Positions 45,188-53,915 of a stretch of DNA of 64,000 nucleotides are shown here, in pieces; position 1 is the first letter of the stretch; the number at the start of each line of letters is the position of its first letter. The stretch covers positions 124,001 to 188,000 of the forward strand of contig NZ_JALJVY010000001.1 of NCBI RefSeq assembly GCF_024168485.1, given 5' to 3'. This DNA is from Sphingobium sp. OAS761 (GTDB lineage Bacteria; Pseudomonadota; Alphaproteobacteria; Sphingomonadales; Sphingomonadaceae). Position numbers and translations under genes: made by a program. The notes beneath the pieces are model-generated. The model did no database searches. It saw nothing but the letters and a program-made list of their open reading frames with translations, and had not been told where the DNA came from.

Positions 45188-45958
45188 TCAGGGGGTACCG
45201 AACCCGTATCGGGTGAGGAGCGCACGGCCAGCCGAAGACAGCAGAAACCGGCGGAAACCTTCCGCGTCGGAATGGCGACTGGCCTTGAGGCGGGCGAGCG
45301 GATAGCGGATCGGCGGATGGCTGGCAGCCGGGAAGGTGCCGACGACGCGCACCTGGCGGCTGGCGCGGGCGTCCGTCGCATAGACGATGCCCAGCGGCGT
45401 CGCGCCGCGTTCGACCAGGGCCAGCGCGGCGCGTACATTGTCGGCGCGCGCCACCTTGTTCTCGACCGATGGCCACACGCCGAGGGCGGTCAAAGCCGCC
45501 TTGCCATATTTGCCGGCCGGCACGCTGTCGGGATTGGCCATGGCCAGCCGCCCGTCGCCCAGCGCGCGCGCCAGCGGCATGTGGCGGCCGACGCGCAGTC
45601 CGACCCTGCGCCCGGCCGGCGCAACCAGCACAAGCCGGTTGCCGGCCATCTCTGCGCGCGATCCGGGGGCGATGAAGCCTGCGCGTTCGACATCGTCCAT
45701 CCAGTCTTCGTCCGCCGACAGGAAGAGGTCGGCGGGCGCTCCGGCGCGGATCTGGCGGGCCAGCGTCGACGAACCGGCGAAGGACAGGACAGGGCGCGCA
45801 TGCCCGCGTGCCGCCCACGCATCGGCGGCAGCGACCATCGCTTCCTGCATGCTCGCCGCCGCCAGCAGCAGCGGACCGCGATCGTTCCTGGCCGCATGGG
45901 CGGCAGGCGAAAGGAGCAGCATGAGCAGCGCGAGAGCGCGTGAAAGGCGCAAGATCAT
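45188..45958 (-). CDS. modA: molybdate ABC transporter substrate-binding protein
   Basis: The 256-residue periplasmic binding protein starts with a signal peptide (LALLMLLLSPAAHAA) and shows ModA phrases LLLAAASMQEAM, VLSFAGSSTLARQI, GAPADLFLSADEDWM, NRLVLVAP and GRLAMANPDSVPAGKYGK. It captures molybdate for ModBC. The gene is physically split from modB by the antiparallel HAD gene. I saw no ModE box in the divergent 122-bp gap to the molybdoenzyme gene. Confidence 0.9.
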   Translation of the reverse strand: MILRLSRALALLMLLLSPAAHAARNDRGPLLLAAASMQEAMVAAADAWAARGHARPVLSFAGSSTLARQIRAGAPADLFLSADEDWMDDVERAGFIAPGSRAEMAGNRLVLVAPAGRRVGLRVGRHMPLARALGDGRLAMANPDSVPAGKYGKAALTALGVWPSVENKVARADNVRAALALVERGATPLGIVYATDARASRQVRVVGTFPAASHPPIRYPLARLKASRHSDAEGFRRFLLSSAGRALLTRYGFGTP

Positions 45959-46080
45959 GGCCGCCCTTCTGCCCGTTGGGCCTGTGTCGAACAAGAGGGG
46001 GGCAGGGCCGCTTTTGTCTGTCGCCACAATAAGCTAGTGCCGCACCATGAACGACAGTACCGGGAACAGGCGCTAGGCGA

Positions 46081-47742
46081 ATGGCGATTGTACGGGGCCA
46101 GTGCGGACAATGTTCCATGGGATGCGGGCTGCGCGTCCTGACCGGCACGGACCGGACCTTCCGCACCGAAGGCGATCCCGCTCATCCGGCGAACGGGGGC
46201 TTGCTGTGCCACCGGGCGGCGGCTTTGAAAACGCAGGCCGATCTGGAAGGGCGCCTGCTCCATCCGATGGTCGACGGGAGGGGGCTCGGCTGGGACAGGG
46301 CGATCGCCACCGTTGCCCGCCGACTGGCGACAGTGTTGGCCCGCCATGGGCCGGGCAGCGTCGCCCTGCATGTCGGCGGCGCATTGCTGACGGAAGATTA
46401 CTATGTCGCGAATAAGCTGATGAAGGGTTTTCTGGGATCGGCCCACATCCATGCGCCTTGGCTTGGGACGGCGCACGTTGTCCAGCGTACCGCTTTCGGC
46501 GAGGATGTCATGCCCGCCACTCTGGAGGATATCGATCGCGCCGACCTGATCCTGATCGCCGAGATGCAGGCTGTCGAAACGGCGCCGGTCCTGATGGATC
46601 GCATTCAGGCAGCACGCGCCGAACGGGGCACGCGGCTGGTGGTGCTGGGATCGGGACGTCCGGCCCCGAACATGGATGCGGACCTGTGGCTCAACGTCGG
46701 GCCGGGCGGCGCCGCGCGCTTGCTGGGCGGGTTGCTGGGGCACGTGGCGACGGCGGAGGGCGGAAACGGCGTTCTTTCAGCAGCGCATGTCGCGCCGTCG
46801 TCGCGTGTCGCCGGGCCGTTGGAGCAGGGGCATGATCTGTGGTCGGTGGCGCGCGCCTGCGGGCTTACAGCGGGCGCCGTGCGCGATCTTTACGACCTGT
46901 GGATGGCAACGGACAGTTGCGTAACGCTGGTCGGGGATGGGGAGGTGTCGTTGGTAGCGGCCGCCGTCAACCTGCACCTGGCGACCGGGCGGATCGGCCG
47001 GCCGGGTTCGGCGCCATTCATCGTCACGGGCGCCGCCAACGGTATGGGCGCGCGGGAAGTGGGATGCACGCCCGACATGCTGGCGGCGCACCGGCCTTTC
47101 GACGCAGCCTCGCTGGAACAGGTGACGCGGTTCTGGGGCGCGCGATCCATGGCGGTGGCGCCGGGACTGGAGGGGGAATCTCTGCTGGATGCGATGCGCA
47201 CGGGCACGATTCGGGCGCTATGGAGCATCGGCGCCGACGAGGAGGCCTTGCCCTGGCTGGACGCCGCCCGCGCGGCAGTTCCGCTCTCGATCCGCTCGAC
47301 ATGCTTCGCCGACGAAGCCGCGGCCGGATGGACCATCGCGCTGCCCTCGCCGGTCTGGATCGAAAAGGACGGAACCGTGACGGGAATGGATCGGCTGGTC
47401 AGCCGGCATCGCAGGCTGTTCGACCTGCCGGGCGAAGCGCGGCCCGATTGGTGGGCCGTGACCAAGGTTGCGCAGGCGATGGGCTGGGCCGATGCCTTCC
47501 CCCATATCTGGGCGGCGGATATCTATCGGGAGCATGCACGGCTGACCGCCTATGGCAATGACGGGATGCGGATACTGGACCTGAAGCGCCACGCCGCGAT
47601 TTCCAACCCCGCCTATGACGAACTGACGCCCTGGCGCTGGGGGGACGTGCCGTTCGACGAGGGACGGTTCGCGACGCCGGATGGGCGTGCCAGCCTGGTG
47701 CCGATGGACTTTCGCGAAACAGTCGGGGAGGCCGGGTCCTGA
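46081..47742 (+). CDS. degenerate assimilatory nitrate reductase-like molybdopterin oxidoreductase
   Basis: The 553-residue product aligns by eye with NasA: an Fe-S motif with Cys8, Cys11, Cys15 and Cys43, TEDYYVANKLMKGFLGS, VTGAANGMGAREVG, WIEKDGTVTGMDRLVSRHR, GEARPDWWAV and a final GRFATPDGRASLVP. In NasA the residues after LMKGF are followed by a Mo-ligand Cys motif; here that place (121-130) reads AHIHAPWLGT with no cysteine. The C-terminal molybdopterin-binding domain (about 150 residues or more) is absent. The frame is intact with normal local base composition. It may be a pseudoenzyme or an early decayed gene. Confidence 0.75.
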   Translation: MAIVRGQCGQCSMGCGLRVLTGTDRTFRTEGDPAHPANGGLLCHRAAALKTQADLEGRLLHPMVDGRGLGWDRAIATVARRLATVLARHGPGSVALHVGGALLTEDYYVANKLMKGFLGSAHIHAPWLGTAHVVQRTAFGEDVMPATLEDIDRADLILIAEMQAVETAPVLMDRIQAARAERGTRLVVLGSGRPAPNMDADLWLNVGPGGAARLLGGLLGHVATAEGGNGVLSAAHVAPSSRVAGPLEQGHDLWSVARACGLTAGAVRDLYDLWMATDSCVTLVGDGEVSLVAAAVNLHLATGRIGRPGSAPFIVTGAANGMGAREVGCTPDMLAAHRPFDAASLEQVTRFWGARSMAVAPGLEGESLLDAMRTGTIRALWSIGADEEALPWLDAARAAVPLSIRSTCFADEAAAGWTIALPSPVWIEKDGTVTGMDRLVSRHRRLFDLPGEARPDWWAVTKVAQAMGWADAFPHIWAADIYREHARLTAYGNDGMRILDLKRHAAISNPAYDELTPWRWGDVPFDEGRFATPDGRASLVPMDFRETVGEAGS

Positions 47743-47794
47743 CGGGATGAGTGCGCTTCGTGCCGTTCAAGGTCGAAGCGGTCGGTCCGGCCGG

Positions 47795-48343
47795 TCAGCC
47801 CGCGGCGATCATGCCCGATCCAAGCAGCAGGAGCAGCTTTACGTCCATCGCATAGCCCTCCGCGCGCCAGCGGGCGATGTGGGCGGCGATATCATCGATC
47901 GGGACGCGGTGGACACGAATATCCTCCTCCGCCACGCCGCCGCCTTCGCCCGTCCTTACAAGGTCGTGGGCACGGAACAGGGTGAAACCTTCCGACACCA
48001 TGCCGGGTGAGCTGAAAAATTCACCCAGTCTTTCCAGGTGGGCGGCGCGATAGCCGGTTTCTTCCTCCAACTCGCGCGCGGCGGCGATGCCGGCATCCTC
48101 GCCTTCCTCCTCGTCCCCGACGAGGCCTGCGGGCAATTCGATGCACCGGCGGCCCAGCGGCACGCGATACTGGTCGACGAGCAGGACATGGCGACCGTCC
48201 GCCGCTTCGTCGATCGCCAGGATGACGGCGGCATGAATGCCGCGCGCCCGGGCGACATATTCCCATTTGCCCCGTGTTTTGGCGGTGATGAAGCGACCGG
48301 TCCACCGGACCTCTTCGGGGGCGGTGCGATCCGGGTCGGTCAT
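47795..48343 (-). CDS. Nudix hydrolase
   Basis: The 182-residue product contains a complete Nudix box, GLVGDEEEGEDAGIAAARELEEETGY, here given by its key residues Gly, Glu, Arg-Glu-Leu and Glu-Glu. The surrounding VLLVDQYRVPLGRRCIELPAG is typical of ADP-ribose pyrophosphatase-like Nudix enzymes, so a nucleoside-diphosphate sugar substrate is likely. Its start overlaps the stop of the upstream TPM gene by 4 bases. Confidence 0.9.
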   Translation of the reverse strand: MTDPDRTAPEEVRWTGRFITAKTRGKWEYVARARGIHAAVILAIDEAADGRHVLLVDQYRVPLGRRCIELPAGLVGDEEEGEDAGIAAARELEEETGYRAAHLERLGEFFSSPGMVSEGFTLFRAHDLVRTGEGGGVAEEDIRVHRVPIDDIAAHIARWRAEGYAMDVKLLLLLGSGMIAAG

Positions 48344-49017
48344 AATTCGATCAACCTGTCGGGAAGTTCGTTGATGTCGTCGGCGTCGCGCGGGAAATGC
48401 TGGCTCAGGATCAATCCCACCTGTCGTACGGCGGCGGCAAGGCCTTCGCCGGGACGGCCGTCGCGGATCGCATCGATCAGGGTGGCCATGGCATCGCCCC
48501 ACACCTCAGCCGCAACCTTCGCATCGATGGCGCTGTCCGCGACAAGTTCGGCGCGATGTTCGTCCAGTGAAAGGTAGATGAGAACCCCGGTGCGCCCGCG
48601 TGTCCGGGCTTCGGCCGCGGTTCGGAACAGCAGGATGGCGCGGCGCCGGACCCGCCGCGCCTTGGTGGCGCGCGGGGTCACCAGCATCCGCAGCGGCATG
48701 ACGGCGAGGAGGTAGCGTACGGCAAGGAATTTGACGATCAGGAGGGCCATAAGCCCCATCAGCAGCTTCCAGTCGGCCAGTTCATGCTCCCAGTCGAGCA
48801 GGAGGGCCGACAGGAAGCCCCGCAGGTGCCCCGGGAACGCGGCGGCAAAGGCGAGGGCCACGAACACCGCGGCCACGGCCCAGCTCAGCCCAACGTCATG
48901 ATAGGAATCCGACCGCCGGGCGACGATCGTGACGATCTCGCCCGACGTCTGCGTCTCCGCCTCCGCGACTGCCGCGGATACCAGCGCATGATCGGCCTGT
49001 GTCAGATATATGTGCAT
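48340..49017 (-). CDS. TPM domain membrane protein
   Basis: The 225-residue product has a TPM fold start (LTQADHALVSAAVAEAETQTSGEIVTIVARR), two membrane helices (about residues 47-68 and 85-110), and a C-terminal TPM part (RTRGRTGVLIYLSLDEHRAELVAD). TPM proteins pair with LemA and take part in membrane-associated assembly, for instance around photosystem II in plants; the bacterial role is unclear. Its ATG at 49017 overlaps the stop of the next TPM gene by 1 base. Confidence 0.82.
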   Translation of the reverse strand: MHIYLTQADHALVSAAVAEAETQTSGEIVTIVARRSDSYHDVGLSWAVAAVFVALAFAAAFPGHLRGFLSALLLDWEHELADWKLLMGLMALLIVKFLAVRYLLAVMPLRMLVTPRATKARRVRRRAILLFRTAAEARTRGRTGVLIYLSLDEHRAELVADSAIDAKVAAEVWGDAMATLIDAIRDGRPGEGLAAAVRQVGLILSQHFPRDADDINELPDRLIEL

Positions 49018-49808
49018 CACCAGCCCCCCGACGCGCCGCCGCCGCCGAAGCTTCCGCCGCCGGAGAAGCCGCCGCCGCTGCTTCCGCCGCCGCCACCGCC
49101 CCAGCCGGACCCGCCGCCAGACCCCCAGTCCGATCCGCTCCCCGGTCCCCAAATGATCACGGGACCGTGGCCACGGCGATAGCGCCGTCCGCCGCGTGCG
49201 CGCGACATCATCGGCAGGACGATGAAGAAGATCACGAACAGGATGATCCAGAATGCAGCGATGCCGCCACCGTCGTCCTGGCTTCGCCGCGCATCATCTT
49301 CGGCCTTGACCGCCAGCGCCCGCGCCTGATCTGGCGGCAGGGCGAGGAGGGTGGTGATGGCATCGACCCCGGCGTTGATGCCGCCGGCCATGTCGCCGGC
49401 CTTGAAGCGTGGGGTGATGTCGCGGCGGATGATCTGGGAGGACAGCGCATCGGTCAGAATGCCCTCCAGCCCGTAACCCACCTCTATGCTCAGCTTGCGC
49501 TCGGACGGTGCGACGATCAGCAACGCGCCCTGGTCCTGCTTGTCGCCGATCCCCCAGGCGCGTCCGAGCCGGTAACCGTAATCGGCAATGTCATAGCCCT
49601 GCAGGTCCGGAATGGTCGCGACCACAAGCGCCCGGCCGCTTGCTCGCTTCTGTGCGATCAGTTTCTGACTGAGCGCCTGTTTCTGCGCGGGGTTTAGAAT
49701 GTTTGCCGCGTCGACCACGCCGCTGTCGTCGAATTTCGGAAATTGCTGCGCCTGTGCGGCCGGCGCGGATGCCAGCAGCAGAAGGGTCAGGAGCAGCCGA
49801 AACAGCAT
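49017..49808 (-). CDS. TPM domain (YgcG family) exported membrane protein
   Basis: The 263-residue product has a signal peptide ([17 protein letters not shown]), a TPM domain ([68 protein letters not shown]), a membrane helix ([16 protein letters not shown]) and a tail of Gly, Ser and Trp repeats. The tail is coded by GCC-type repeats, so length variation between strains is expected. It is usually encoded beside LemA, as here (4 bp gap). Confidence 0.88.
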   Translation of the reverse strand: MLFRLLLTLLLLASAPAAQAQQFPKFDDSGVVDAANILNPAQKQALSQKLIAQKRASGRALVVATIPDLQGYDIADYGYRLGRAWGIGDKQDQGALLIVAPSERKLSIEVGYGLEGILTDALSSQIIRRDITPRFKAGDMAGGINAGVDAITTLLALPPDQARALAVKAEDDARRSQDDGGGIAAFWIILFVIFFIVLPMMSRARGGRRYRRGHGPVIIWGPGSGSDWGSGGGSGWGGGGGGSSGGGFSGGGSFGGGGASGGW

Positions 49809-49812
49809 GGGA

Positions 49813-50415
49813 TCAGCTACCGAAATCGACCTTCGGGGCCTCTTCCGCGCCCGGCGTGGTCGCTTCGAACGGCGCCATCGGCTTGGCCCCGTGGATCAGC
49901 TTTGCGCCGATGGCATCGGGAAAGGTGCGGATGCGGACATTATAGGCGCGCACAGCCTCGTTATAATCGCGGATGGCGACGGCGATGCGGTTTTCCGTGC
50001 CCTCCAGCTGGGACTGGAGCTGAAGAAAATTCTCGTTGGTCTTGAGGTCGGGATAGGCTTCGACCGAGGCGAGCAGGCGGCCCAGCCCCTGGCTCAGTTG
50101 CGCCTGCGCCGCCTGATATTGGGCGACCTTCGCGGGATCGGACAGGTCGTCGGCGCTGACCTGGATCGACGTGGCCTTGGCGCGCGCCTCGGTCACCTTC
50201 ACCAGCGTATCCTGTTCCTGTTTGCCCGCGGCCTTTACCGTTGCGACCAGATTGCCGATCAGGTTCGCGCGGCGCTGATATTGCGCCTGGACGTCGGCCC
50301 ATTTGGCGTTTGCCTCTTCCTGCGCCGTCGGGACGCTGTTGATGCCGCAGGCGCTGAGCGCCAGCGCGCCCAGCAGCGGCAGCAGGATGGAGCGGACACG
50401 ATGCAGCTTAGCCAT
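49813..50415 (-). CDS. lemA: LemA family lipoprotein
   Basis: The 200-residue product has a lipobox LSAC (Cys23) and the LemA helical core: [62 protein letters not shown] (given as key phrases) and the end [15 protein letters not shown]. LemA proteins sit in the membrane and have no settled function. It heads the lemA-TPM-TPM-Nudix operon. The divergent gap to mscL is 102 bp. Confidence 0.92.
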   Translation of the reverse strand: MAKLHRVRSILLPLLGALALSACGINSVPTAQEEANAKWADVQAQYQRRANLIGNLVATVKAAGKQEQDTLVKVTEARAKATSIQVSADDLSDPAKVAQYQAAQAQLSQGLGRLLASVEAYPDLKTNENFLQLQSQLEGTENRIAVAIRDYNEAVRAYNVRIRTFPDAIGAKLIHGAKPMAPFEATTPGAEEAPKVDFGS

Positions 50416-50517
50416 GGAACATCCCCGATAGTGTTTCGCCGTGGAAATAGGACGTTGCTCCCGGCGGTGCAACGGGCCATGCTGACAATGGCGAATACAT
50501 GCACGAGGGGCGCGCCC

Positions 50518-50961
50518 ATGGGACTGATTTCGGAATTCAAGACATTCATCAACCGGGGCAACGTGATGGACCTGGCCGTCGGCGTGATTATCGGCGGCGC
50601 TTTTGCGACCATCACCAAATCGTTGACCGATGACCTGATCATGCCTGTGGTCGGATATATATTCGGCGGCGCCGACTTCTCCCGCTTTTTCGTCCGGCTC
50701 GGCGAGATACCGCCCGATTTCAAGGGCAATCCCGCCAGCTATGCGGATCTGAAGGCGGCCGGCGTCGCGATGTTCGGCTGGGGCGCTTTTCTGACTGCGC
50801 TGGTAAATTTCCTGATTCTCGCCTTCATCATCTTTCTGATGGTCCGGGCGATGAACCGCCTCACGCACAAGGAAGAAGTGAAGCAGGAGGCAGCGCCGCC
50901 TCCGCCGACGCCCGAAGACATCATGCTGCTTCGCGAAATCCGCGATTCGCTCAAAAAATAA
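50518..50961 (+). CDS. mscL: large-conductance mechanosensitive channel
   Basis: The 147-residue product starts [32 protein letters not shown] and has the second helix near [22 protein letters not shown], then a cytoplasmic bundle with proline linker and [15 protein letters not shown]. It opens in osmotic downshock to release solutes. GAGGGG is the ribosome site for ATG 50518. Confidence 0.95.
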   Translation: MGLISEFKTFINRGNVMDLAVGVIIGGAFATITKSLTDDLIMPVVGYIFGGADFSRFFVRLGEIPPDFKGNPASYADLKAAGVAMFGWGAFLTALVNFLILAFIIFLMVRAMNRLTHKEEVKQEAAPPPPTPEDIMLLREIRDSLKK

Positions 50962-50990
50962 TCGTTATGCGACGAAACGAGATGGGGCAC

Positions 50991-51015
50991 GGAACTATCG
51001 AGGGCGCGACCGGTT
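50991..51015 (+). promoter_or_regulatory. candidate EcfG (general stress response) promoter
   Basis: GGAAC at 50991-50995 is followed after 16 bases by GGTT at 51012-51015, close to the alphaproteobacterial EcfG consensus GGAAC-N16/17-CGTT (one mismatch in the -10 element). It lies about 95 bases before the small lipoprotein gene. This is a pattern match only. Confidence 0.3.
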
Positions 51016-51109
51016 GATCGGCGTCAGGGCCTTGGGGCGCGTAGTGCGCGACCCGGCGGCCTTGTCGCAGACGTTTGCCCAAAAGGGGGCGCAACAGGAG
51101 AAACACGCC

Positions 51110-51379
51110 GTGAAACGCTTCGTCACAGTCCTTGGCCTCACCAGCCTTATCGCGCTCGCCGCTTGCGATTCCGCGAAGGAGAATGCGGTTGAGAATGCGT
51201 ACGACAATCGGGCGGACGCCATCGACAATCAGGCCGACAAAATGGAAGACATGGCCGACAATCTGAGCGGCAGCGCTGAAAATGCCGCGGAGCATGCCGC
51301 CGACGCCCTTGAAAACAAGGCCGATGCGACGCGCGAAGCCGGCGAGAAGGCAGAAGACGCCGTCGAAAACCATATGTGA
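51110..51379 (+). CDS. small lipoprotein with amphipathic repeat helices, function unknown
   Basis: The 89-residue product has a lipoprotein signal (lipobox LAAC, Cys19) and a highly charged helix of repeated Ala, Glu, Asp, Lys and Asn (DNRADAIDNQADKMEDMADN, AENAAEHAADALENKADA). The GTG at 51110 is preceded by CAGGAG. It resembles LEA or YmdF-type helical stress proteins but I cannot place it in a named family. It ends 23 bp before a strong terminator. Confidence 0.75.
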   Translation: MKRFVTVLGLTSLIALAACDSAKENAVENAYDNRADAIDNQADKMEDMADNLSGSAENAAEHAADALENKADATREAGEKAEDAVENHM

Positions 51380-51402
51380 CTTGCACGTCACGTGCAGCAT
51401 GG

Positions 51403-51437
51403 AAGGGGTGCCGCGAACGGTCGCGGCGCCCCTTTTT
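51403..51437 (+). terminator. Rho-independent terminator
   Basis: A 14-bp stem (51403-51416 with 51421-51434, one T-G pair) with a 4-base loop is followed by a T-run at 51433-51437. It ends the small lipoprotein transcript and isolates the chemotaxis operon behind it. Confidence 0.9.
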
Positions 51438-51456
51438 CATGTGCTGCTATGTGGCT

Positions 51457-51471
51457 TTAACCGGCTCTTAA
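51457..51471 (+). promoter_or_regulatory. perfect CtrA binding site upstream of cheA
   Basis: TTAA, seven bases, TTAA, followed by CC, matches the CtrA consensus exactly. It sits 50 bases before the cheA start and directly after the terminator at 51403-51437, so it is placed to drive the che operon. CtrA controls motility genes in many alphaproteobacteria. Confidence 0.75.
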
Positions 51472-51521
51472 CCACGTCTCGCCATGGTGCCCCGGCGCGC
51501 AGCCTATGGGGCCTGGTGGGA

Positions 51522-53912
51522 ATGGACGAGCTACTTCAGGAATTCATCTCGGAAACGCAGGAAACGCTGGAGGCACTGGCGGGGGAGGTCGTGGCCTGGG
51601 AGGCTGATCCGTCAGACCGGGACCGGCTGGACGCGATTTTTCGCTTCTTCCACACCGTCAAAGGCAGTTGCGGCTTTCTCAACCTTCCGCGTTTCGAGCG
51701 TCTGAGCCACGCGGCCGAGGATGTGTTGTCGGACATACGTGCCGGCGAACGGAAGGCCGACGCCGGCACCGTGACCGCCGTGCTGGGGTTGATGGACCGG
51801 ATCGGCGAACTGACCGACGCAATCGCCACCGGTGTCGCCCTGCCCAGCGAAAATGACGAATTTCTGATCGCCGCGCTGACCGCGCAGACGAAAATGGCTG
51901 AGGAGGCGCCCATGCCCGCTCCGGTGGAAGGGACAGAAAGCTCGGGCACCGGCGTGGCGGTTTCGCGCCAGGGCGGGCAATCGGGACCGCGCACCATCCG
52001 TCTGCCCCTGACCCTGATCGACCAGTTGATGAACGGCGTGTCGGACATGGTGCTGGCGCGCAACGAATTGTCGCGCAAGCTGCGCGAACGGAGTGCCGAT
52101 CCTGAACTCGACAATGTATTCGAGCGGCTGTCTACCTGCGTCGCGGACATGCGCGATGTGATTTCCAAGACGCGGATGCAGCGTGTCGAGCGGTTGTTTG
52201 CCGCCATTCCCCGCATGGTGCGCGACATCAGCCGCGATCTTGGGAAGCGGATCGACCTGACCCTGGAGGGTGGCGACGTCGAAATGGATCGCGAGATGGT
52301 GGAGATGGTGGTCGATCCGCTCACCCACATCGTGCGCAACGCTATCGACCACGGTATCGAAACGCCCGAGCAGCGCCGGGCGGCGGGCAAGCCCGAAACC
52401 GGATCGCTGCGGCTCGAGGCGCGCCAGTCGGGCAACCAGATCGTCATTGTCGTCAGCGACGACGGTCGGGGTATAGACACCGGCCGGCTGGTCGAAAAAG
52501 CGTTGGCCGCTGGCCGAATCTCGATGGAGAACGCCGCCCGCATGAGCGCCGATGAAAAGCTGGACCTGATCTTTCAGGCTGGCCTGTCGACGGCGACGCA
52601 GGTCACGGCGATTTCCGGGCGTGGCGTCGGCATGGATGTGGTCCGAGCCAATGTAGAACGGATCGGCGGCGTCATCGCGCTGGACAACCACCCGGGCAAG
52701 GGCCTGACCATCACCCTGCGCGTACCTCTGACGCTCACCATCATTCCAGGACTGATCTTGCGCGGCGGAGGCCAGCATTTCGCCATTCCACGCGCTGCGG
52801 TGGTGGAAATACTGCATGACAACAACGACATGCTGGAAATCGGTTCGGTCGGGGGCGCCAAGATCGCCACGATCCGGGGTATCCGCCATTCCATGGTCGA
52901 CCTGGAAGATGTTCTGGGTCTCGCAAAGGTCGACCAGACTGGGCCGCGGGCGATCATGGTGGTGCGGTCGGCGACGGGTATACCCTTCGCGATGGGGGTC
53001 AGCGCGGTCGATAATCACGAAGAACTGGTCATTCGTCCGGCTTCGCCGCTGGTTATGGCGACCGGCCTGTATGCCGGCATGACCCTGCCCGACAATGGCC
53101 GCCCCATGTTGCTGCTGGACGCTGCGGGGCTCGCCAACGCGGCGCGATTGCCGAATATTCTGGATGATCGCGCCGCCCGGCAGTTGAAGGACGAGGTCGA
53201 TGCGCAGGCGGGTGTCGAAATGGTCGCGGCCCTGCGGTTCGAGGAGATTTCGGGCGAGAGGCGATTGCTCCAGTTGTCGTTGATCGAGCGGGTCGAGGAC
53301 ATCGATGCGCATCTGTTCGGCCGATCGGGCGGTCGCGTCTTCGCCCGCCTTGAAGGGCGGCTGGTGCCCGTCGCCAACGGACTGGTCGAATTCGACCGGG
53401 AAAAGGTCTCGGCGCTGCGCCTGCGCGACGGCAGCAGGGAAGCCTGTTACCCCGTCGCGGCAGTGCTCGACATCGTGCAGATGCCGCTGGTGCCCGACAT
53501 GGTGGCGATGCACGGCTTGCTGAGCGGGGTCAGTGTCATTGACGGCGTTCATCTCGAAGTCGTCAATCCCTTCGCTCTTTTCGCTTCCCTGCCTGATGAC
53601 CCGGTCTTCGAACGAAGCCGCGGACGCTGCCTTCTGGTGGACGCCGAGGATGGCTGGACACGGGAAATATTGGCGCCGTTGCTGCGCCAGGCCGGGCACG
53701 ATGTGATGCTGGGTTTGCCGAACGATGCCGCGGTAGATCCGCAGGATGTGATCCTGTGCAGCAACGATGACACGGCGCAGGCCGCCGGCATGATGGGGTG
53801 CCGCGTCGTTCGTCTCCGCGCCTCGCCCCGCGCCGCAGGGCCTCAGGATGCAAGCATCTATCGCTATGACCAGGATGGTCTGATGGCGGCTCTTACGGGC
53901 ACTCGGGGATAA
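51522..53912 (+). CDS. cheA: chemotaxis histidine kinase CheA with two CheW-like domains and a pseudo-receiver
   Basis: The 796-residue product has an N-terminal HPt domain (phospho-acceptor His44 in FRFFHTVKGSCGF), a P3 dimer helix (about 160-220), an ATPase domain (IVRNAIDHGIETPEQR, VSDDGRGID, GRGVGMDV) up to residue 410, a CheW-like domain (about 410-545), a second CheW-like domain (about 565-690), and a C-terminal receiver-like domain (697-796). In the last, the phospho-Asp position reads VILCSND, so it cannot be phosphorylated normally. No P2 CheY-docking domain is seen. It phosphorylates CheY and CheB in response to receptors. Confidence 0.9.
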   Translation: MDELLQEFISETQETLEALAGEVVAWEADPSDRDRLDAIFRFFHTVKGSCGFLNLPRFERLSHAAEDVLSDIRAGERKADAGTVTAVLGLMDRIGELTDAIATGVALPSENDEFLIAALTAQTKMAEEAPMPAPVEGTESSGTGVAVSRQGGQSGPRTIRLPLTLIDQLMNGVSDMVLARNELSRKLRERSADPELDNVFERLSTCVADMRDVISKTRMQRVERLFAAIPRMVRDISRDLGKRIDLTLEGGDVEMDREMVEMVVDPLTHIVRNAIDHGIETPEQRRAAGKPETGSLRLEARQSGNQIVIVVSDDGRGIDTGRLVEKALAAGRISMENAARMSADEKLDLIFQAGLSTATQVTAISGRGVGMDVVRANVERIGGVIALDNHPGKGLTITLRVPLTLTIIPGLILRGGGQHFAIPRAAVVEILHDNNDMLEIGSVGGAKIATIRGIRHSMVDLEDVLGLAKVDQTGPRAIMVVRSATGIPFAMGVSAVDNHEELVIRPASPLVMATGLYAGMTLPDNGRPMLLLDAAGLANAARLPNILDDRAARQLKDEVDAQAGVEMVAALRFEEISGERRLLQLSLIERVEDIDAHLFGRSGGRVFARLEGRLVPVANGLVEFDREKVSALRLRDGSREACYPVAAVLDIVQMPLVPDMVAMHGLLSGVSVIDGVHLEVVNPFALFASLPDDPVFERSRGRCLLVDAEDGWTREILAPLLRQAGHDVMLGLPNDAAVDPQDVILCSNDDTAQAAGMMGCRVVRLRASPRAAGPQDASIYRYDQDGLMAALTGTRG

Positions 53913-53915
53913 GAC

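Noticed and set aside
45959..46080. ModE box or molybdenum-cofactor riboswitch between modA and the molybdoenzyme gene
   Set aside because: No TATA-rich palindrome or conserved riboswitch core is visible.
49040..49130. Short GCC-rich direct repeats as a CRISPR-like or regulatory repeat
   Set aside because: They code for the Gly/Ser-rich tail of the TPM protein and are explained by that.
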